From NCBI GenBank assembly GCA_043812055.1, contig JBDRMN010000035.1:1-14606 (forward strand): DNA of 14,606 nt, given 5' to 3'. This stretch comes from JBDRMN01 sp043812055 (lineage in GTDB: Bacteria; Patescibacteriota; Gracilibacteria; JAHISY01). Shown here piece by piece: positions 11,776 through 14,606 of this stretch. The notes under the pieces are model-generated. The model saw only the letters and a program-made list of their open reading frames with translations, was not told where the DNA came from and made no database searches. Made by a program: the position numbers and the translations under genes. Each line of letters starts with the position of its first letter. The stretch's first letter is position 1.

Positions 11776-12093
11776 ATGACAGGATATTCACATATGGGTT
11801 CCGGCTGGATCCTGCCCAAGCTTTCCGTTCTCGTTCTCCTCCTCGGACTCATCCTTTTCCTCGTCTGGGCAACTCGCACACTCAACAAAAAAGACTTAAA
11901 AAAACTTGTAGTCGGCCTTTTGGGCATAACGGTCAGCTCATTTTTCGGAATGAAACGCTGGAACCACAAAAAAAATATTACTACTGACTGGCAAGGAGTG
12001 GTCGAGGGTATGTGCGCGGAGAGCCACGCCGATCTCGAAACTTCTGCTGACTGGAAGCAGTACCTTTTCGGGAAGATGAAGGAGCTTAAGTAG
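11776..12093 (+). CDS. Small two-span membrane protein, family unknown
   Basis: From ATG 11776 the protein has 105 residues. The N-terminal MTGYSHMGSGW is followed by a strong membrane segment (about 14-33, KLSVLVLLLGLILFLVWATR). A basic loop NKKDLKK and a second hydrophobic segment (VVGLLGITVSSFFG) lead to a hydrophilic tail with MCAESHADLETSADWKQYLF. A TTG at 11737 would extend it by 13 residues but overlaps the promoter. His and Met near the first segment and a Cys/His pair in the tail would suit metal contact, and the next genes are an arsenite carrier and a copper-type ATPase. That link is only contextual. I do not recognise the family. Confidence 0.6.
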   Translation: MTGYSHMGSGWILPKLSVLVLLLGLILFLVWATRTLNKKDLKKLVVGLLGITVSSFFGMKRWNHKKNITTDWQGVVEGMCAESHADLETSADWKQYLFGKMKELK

Positions 12094-12129
12094 GGTAAGT
12101 TTGAGCAGATCCCGTACGAAAAAACCTCC

Positions 12130-12239
12130 CCGCCACAAGGCGGCCCCTTCTCTAAAGGGAAGTCTTCGACTCGGGGCTTCGCAGAGAGAACCTTTCTTGG
12201 CTTGCCATTCGTAGTTCCGAAGGAGCGAAGAATAGAGCG
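12130..12239. repeat. Dispersed palindromic repeats 3' of acr3
   Basis: Two adjacent stems, CCGCC-ACAA-GGCGG (12130-12143) and CCCTT-CTCTA-AAGGG (12145-12159), are followed at 12199-12239 by GGCTTGCCATTCGTAGTTCC and a GCGAAGAATAGAGCG end. The last element matches 13506-13550 in its outer parts (GCCATTCG and CGAAGAAT). No gene is present in 12094-12315. Confidence 0.5.
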
Positions 12240-12315
12240 CTACATTGGACGCTGTTAGAACTTATTTCCGAGAAGGGAAGAGTGCGGCAGGATTGTTGAA
12301 TTTGATACCCACCCT

Positions 12316-13371
12316 TTAAATTTCCCGAGAGCTCAAAAACCAACCTCGAGTTTTGTTGGCAATTTTTACGAGAATTAGCATTACTGGCACTTCTACCAAA
12401 ACTCCAACAACAGTGGCCAGCGTTGCGCCAGAATTTAATCCAAAGAGAGAGATTGCTACTGCTACCGCCAATTCAAAAAAATTACTCGCTCCAATCATCC
12501 CTGCTGGTGCCGCTATCTCGTAGCTAACTTTCCAGAGTTTTGCCCAACCATAGGCGAAAAAGAAAATAAAAAAAGTTTGTAGAATCAACGGAACCGCAAT
12601 CAACGCAATATGAATCGGATTTTCCAAGATTACATTTCCTTGGAATGAGAAGATGATCACGAGAGTAATCAGCAGACCAATTTCGGTAATGCCTTTGAAT
12701 TTTGGTAAAAAATCTTTTTCAAAACACTCACTCCCTTTTTTCTTAACTTGGTGGTGGCGTGTCAAAAACCCTGCCAGGAAAGGAACTACTACAAAAAGGA
12801 AAATCGAAAGAAAAAGTGTAGCGTAAGGAATTGGGATATTACTAATTCCTAAAAGCAGTGAAACAATCGGCACAAAAGCTACGAGAATAACCAAATCATT
12901 CACCGCTACTTGTAGAAGTGTGTAGCCGGGATTGCCTTTAGTGAGATAGCTCCAGACAAAAACCATCGCAGTACAGGGGGCAGCTCCGAGGAGGATCGCA
13001 CCCGCGATGTATTCCTTGGCGAGAGATGCTTCGATGAAGTTTTGGAAGAAAATTCCTAAAAAGAGCGAAGCAAATAAAAACATTGTGAAAGGTTTGATGA
13101 GCCAATTGCTCACCAGCGTTATGGTCAAACCTTTGGGGTGCTTGAAACAATTTCGCAAACAAGCGAAATCAATTTTCAGCATCATCGGATAAATCATCAG
13201 CCAAATTAAAATCGCAATCGGGAAGGAAACATTCGCGTATTCAAATTTACTCAAAGTTTGTGGAATGACGGGGAGATATTTCCCGATGAGAATTCCACCG
13301 ATGATGCAAAGTAACACCCATATGCTGAGGTATCTGCCAAAAAAATCTAAATTTTGTGATTGAGATTTCAT
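12316..13371 (-). CDS. acr3: ACR3-family arsenite efflux carrier
   Basis: ACR3 exports arsenite (and in some cases antimonite) through the cell membrane using the proton-motive force. The 351 residues form about ten membrane segments. The two functionally required residues of the family are present: the Cys at 133 in LLGAAPCTAMVFVW, and the Glu at 327 in VVGVLVEVPVML. QVAVNDL, APAGMIGASNFFELAVA and LFGLNSGATLATVV are further family signatures. No arsR regulator or arsC reductase is in the window. The gene is visibly more AT-rich than metK or wecG-type neighbours, with AAA, ATT and TTT preferred, which suggests later acquisition. It is on the same strand as tRNA-Gly and the ATPase. TAAAAT lies 21 bases before the ATG. 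Confidence 0.94.
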   Translation of the reverse strand: MKSQSQNLDFFGRYLSIWVLLCIIGGILIGKYLPVIPQTLSKFEYANVSFPIAILIWLMIYPMMLKIDFACLRNCFKHPKGLTITLVSNWLIKPFTMFLFASLFLGIFFQNFIEASLAKEYIAGAILLGAAPCTAMVFVWSYLTKGNPGYTLLQVAVNDLVILVAFVPIVSLLLGISNIPIPYATLFLSIFLFVVVPFLAGFLTRHHQVKKKGSECFEKDFLPKFKGITEIGLLITLVIIFSFQGNVILENPIHIALIAVPLILQTFFIFFFAYGWAKLWKVSYEIAAPAGMIGASNFFELAVAVAISLFGLNSGATLATVVGVLVEVPVMLILVKIANKTRGWFLSSREI

Positions 13372-13505
13372 TCTAAAAAAAATAAGAATTTTATTTTACC
13401 TTTTAATCTTAACATTCCGACATCAAAAAACTATGCCATTACTTTCTTGCTGCTAATTAAGACTATATAAAAAAAACCGCTTATTTAAAGGGTTAAAGAA
13501 ATTTT

Positions 13506-13571
13506 GGCCTGCCGTTCGAAGCCCCGCCTTGCGGGACGAAGAATGGAGCGGATGACCCCGGCGTGCCGGGG
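13506..13571. repeat. Palindromic repeat behind tRNA-Gly
   Basis: GCCTGCCGTTCGAAGCCCCG starts an element whose ends CCGTTCG and CGAAGAATGG (13512-13546) are imperfect inverted copies around the stem CCCGC-CTT-GCGGG (13522-13534). The adjoining stem CCCCGGC-GT-GCCGGGG (13556-13571) is perfect. Parts recur at 12199-12239. It could act as the terminator region of the tRNA but looks like a dispersed element. Confidence 0.55.
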
Positions 13572-13595
13572 CGGCCTCCACCTTGGTAATATATC

Positions 13596-13672
13596 TGGAG
13601 CGGGAAACGGGATTCGAACCCGCGACCTCCACCATGGCAAGGTGGCGCTCTAGCCAACTGAGCTATTCCCGC
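13596..13672 (-). tRNA. tRNA-Gly (anticodon GCC)
   Basis: The minus strand folds as a standard cloverleaf: acceptor GCGGGAA paired with TTCCCGC, D arm around AGCTCAGTTGGCTAGAGC, anticodon stem CCACC/GGTGG with loop TTGCCAT (anticodon GCC, reads GGC and GGU), and T arm with GGTTCGAATCC. The discriminator base is T and the CCA end is encoded (13596-13598). It reads Gly codons and is single. Promoter boxes lie at 13786-13813 and 13696-13703. A palindromic repeat follows its 3' end. Confidence 0.96.
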
Positions 13673-13695
13673 AAAATGTTTTTTAGTACTTAATT

Positions 13696-13703
13696 ATTTT
13701 AGC
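13696..13703 (-). promoter_or_regulatory. Second GCTAAAAT box, close to tRNA-Gly
   Basis: The minus strand carries GCTAAAAT 24 bases before the tRNA 5' end, without a recognisable -35. It may be the proximal start of tRNA-Gly or a chance match in AT-rich sequence. Confidence 0.35.
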
Positions 13704-13785
13704 TAATGATTCGGATTTCCGGCCGTAGGCCGAGCCAAGTGCCTGTGCCCCGAGGGGTAAGCTACATCCGCAAAAGAGCTAATGG

Positions 13786-13813
13786 ATTTTAGCAAAAGCT
13801 CTTCTGAATTCAA
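13786..13813 (-). promoter_or_regulatory. Candidate promoter upstream of tRNA-Gly
   Basis: TTGAAT (13813-13808), a 16-base spacer and TAAAAT (13791-13786) preceded by TTGC form an extended -10 promoter, the best scoring one on the minus strand of this window by eye. It lies in the spacer between the ATPase stop and tRNA-Gly, leaving about 105 bases of leader. The inverted repeat AAGAGCT/AGCTCTT (13774-13803) overlaps it and could modulate it. Confidence 0.5.
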
Positions 13814-13833
13814 CCTGAAAAAACCACTCTCAT

Positions 13834-14606
13834 TCAAAATTTAAACCTCTTAATCCGCAGACTGTTCGACACGACCGAAACTGAGCTCATCGACATTGCG
13901 AAGCTGGCAAAGATTGGATTCAATAGCCCCAGCGCGGCAATTGGAATACCGATGATGTTGTAGATAAACGCCCAGAATAAGTTCTGTTTAATAACGCTAA
14001 ATGTGCGCTGGGAAAGCCTGATTGCTGAAAATACCTTCGCCGGAGAGCCCTGCATCAGCACGATATTGCCCGTCTCAATCGCGATATCCGACCCCGTTCC
14101 CATCGCAATCCCCAAATCAGCCTGTGCTAAGGCCGGGGCATCGTTGATACCATCACCAACAAAGGCCACTTTTTTATTTGCCTGTTGAATTTTCTTGACC
14201 TCCTGCGCTTTGTCCTGCGGCAGGACCTCCGCAATGACTTTCTTGATGCCCAGACGGTCCGCAATCGCTTGAGCGGTTTTACGGTTGTCGCCAGTCAGCA
14301 TTACCGTTTCCATTCCGAGTTTGTTGAGGCGGTGAATTGTTTCCCGGGAGTCCTTTTTGGCTGTATCCATCAAGCCAAGCGCTCCGATCAATTGCTTACC
14401 ATGCGAGACCAGCAGGGGTGATTTTCCTTCTACGGAAAGTTTTTGAATCATGCTTTGCGCTTCTGTAGTGACTTTAATTTTCCCCGCTTGCATAAGCTTC
14501 TCATTTCCCAAGCGCAGAGTAGTTTTGTGCTCCTGGCATTCCGCGCTAACCCCTTGCCCGCTAATTTCCCTAAATTTAAGTAGTTTAGTTGAGTCGATTT
14601 TTTTAG
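13834..14606 (-). CDS. copA: P1B-type heavy-metal ATPase, probably Cu(I) exporter (C-terminal part, enters from the right edge)
   Basis: P1B ATPases pump soft metal ions out of the cytoplasm using ATP. The frame is open to the window edge; the TTG inside it (14511) is not a start, because upstream codons continue the family sequence (LLKFREISGQGVSAE, then RLGNEKLM). Visible parts: nucleotide-binding domain with ISGQGV and GN, hinge MLTGDNRKTAQAIADRLGI, VGDGINDAPALAQADLGIAM with TGSDIAIE, then the last two membrane segments. In these YN (FWAFIYNIIGIP) and M..SS (AMSMSSVSVVSNSLR) are the metal-site residues typical of the Cu(I) subgroup. The phosphorylated DKTG and the CPC segment lie outside the window. 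It ends at 13834 and is followed by tRNA-Gly on the same strand. Confidence 0.9.
   Translation of the reverse strand, partial: KKIDSTKLLKFREISGQGVSAECQEHKTTLRLGNEKLMQAGKIKVTTEAQSMIQKLSVEGKSPLLVSHGKQLIGALGLMDTAKKDSRETIHRLNKLGMETVMLTGDNRKTAQAIADRLGIKKVIAEVLPQDKAQEVKKIQQANKKVAFVGDGINDAPALAQADLGIAMGTGSDIAIETGNIVLMQGSPAKVFSAIRLSQRTFSVIKQNLFWAFIYNIIGIPIAALGLLNPIFASFAMSMSSVSVVSNSLRIKRFKF

Noticed and set aside
12094..12315. A SAM or metal riboswitch near acr3 or metK
   Set aside because: The palindromes are dispersed-repeat stems behind the gene rather than in a leader, and the metK leader holds only the REP-like element.
13453..13635. 60-residue minus strand frame crossing tRNA-Gly
   Set aside because: Its N-terminal residues VEVAGSNPVSRS are translated tRNA sequence.

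Overview
The window looks like a piece of a chromosome from an uncultivated bacterium, most plausibly of the Patescibacteria (Candidate Phyla Radiation). That placement is an inference. It rests on compact single-gene housekeeping loci, many short lineage-type hypothetical proteins, near-absence of Shine-Dalgarno sequences, and spacers filled with short degenerate word repeats. TGA acts as a stop (rpmH, metK, wecG-type gene), so the Gracilibacteria/Absconditabacteria code 25 is unlikely.

Layout. 1-350: the 3' end of an unrecognised + strand gene, a degenerate copy of the same C-terminus about 100 bp further on, and two hairpins. 351-848: ribosomal protein L31 with a long charged tail. 1000-1720: a REP-associated tyrosine (HUH/Y1) transposase with triloop hairpins and 12-bp inverted repeats on both sides. 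1830-5288: the classical rpmH-rnpA-yidC-khpB block on the minus strand, followed by a WecG/TagA-type glycosyltransferase. 5395-7447: a thioredoxin-fold lipoprotein and a class V aminotransferase. 7629-8579: an unknown + strand protein. 8761-10449: smpB and metK, divergent. 10689-11670: a small unknown protein and RNase HII. 11776-14606: a small membrane protein, an ACR3 arsenite carrier, tRNA-Gly(GCC) and the C-terminal part of a Cu(I)-type P1B ATPase, which together suggest a metal(loid) defence stretch.

How the genes work together. L34, RnpA, YidC and KhpB belong to the conserved block for ribosome, RNase P, membrane insertion and RNA binding. SmpB (ribosome rescue), MetK (SAM supply), RNase HII (RNA:DNA hybrids) and L31 are further core functions. 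The lipoprotein, the glycosyltransferase, ACR3 and the ATPase act at the envelope.

The most unusual material lies between genes. (1) Almost every longer spacer is an array of degenerate words with an exact period of 7, 8 or 9 bases, a different word in each spacer, sometimes arranged as inverted arms and running up to or into start and stop codons. (2) A 25-bp REP-like element flanking the transposase recurs at two other spacers with 2-4 differences. (3) The octamer GCTAAAAT recurs on the minus strand in front of rpmH, smpB, rnhB and (twice) tRNA-Gly. At smpB and rnhB, and in the TATAAT form at the transposase, it sits only 6-7 bases before the start codon, which suggests leaderless transcripts.
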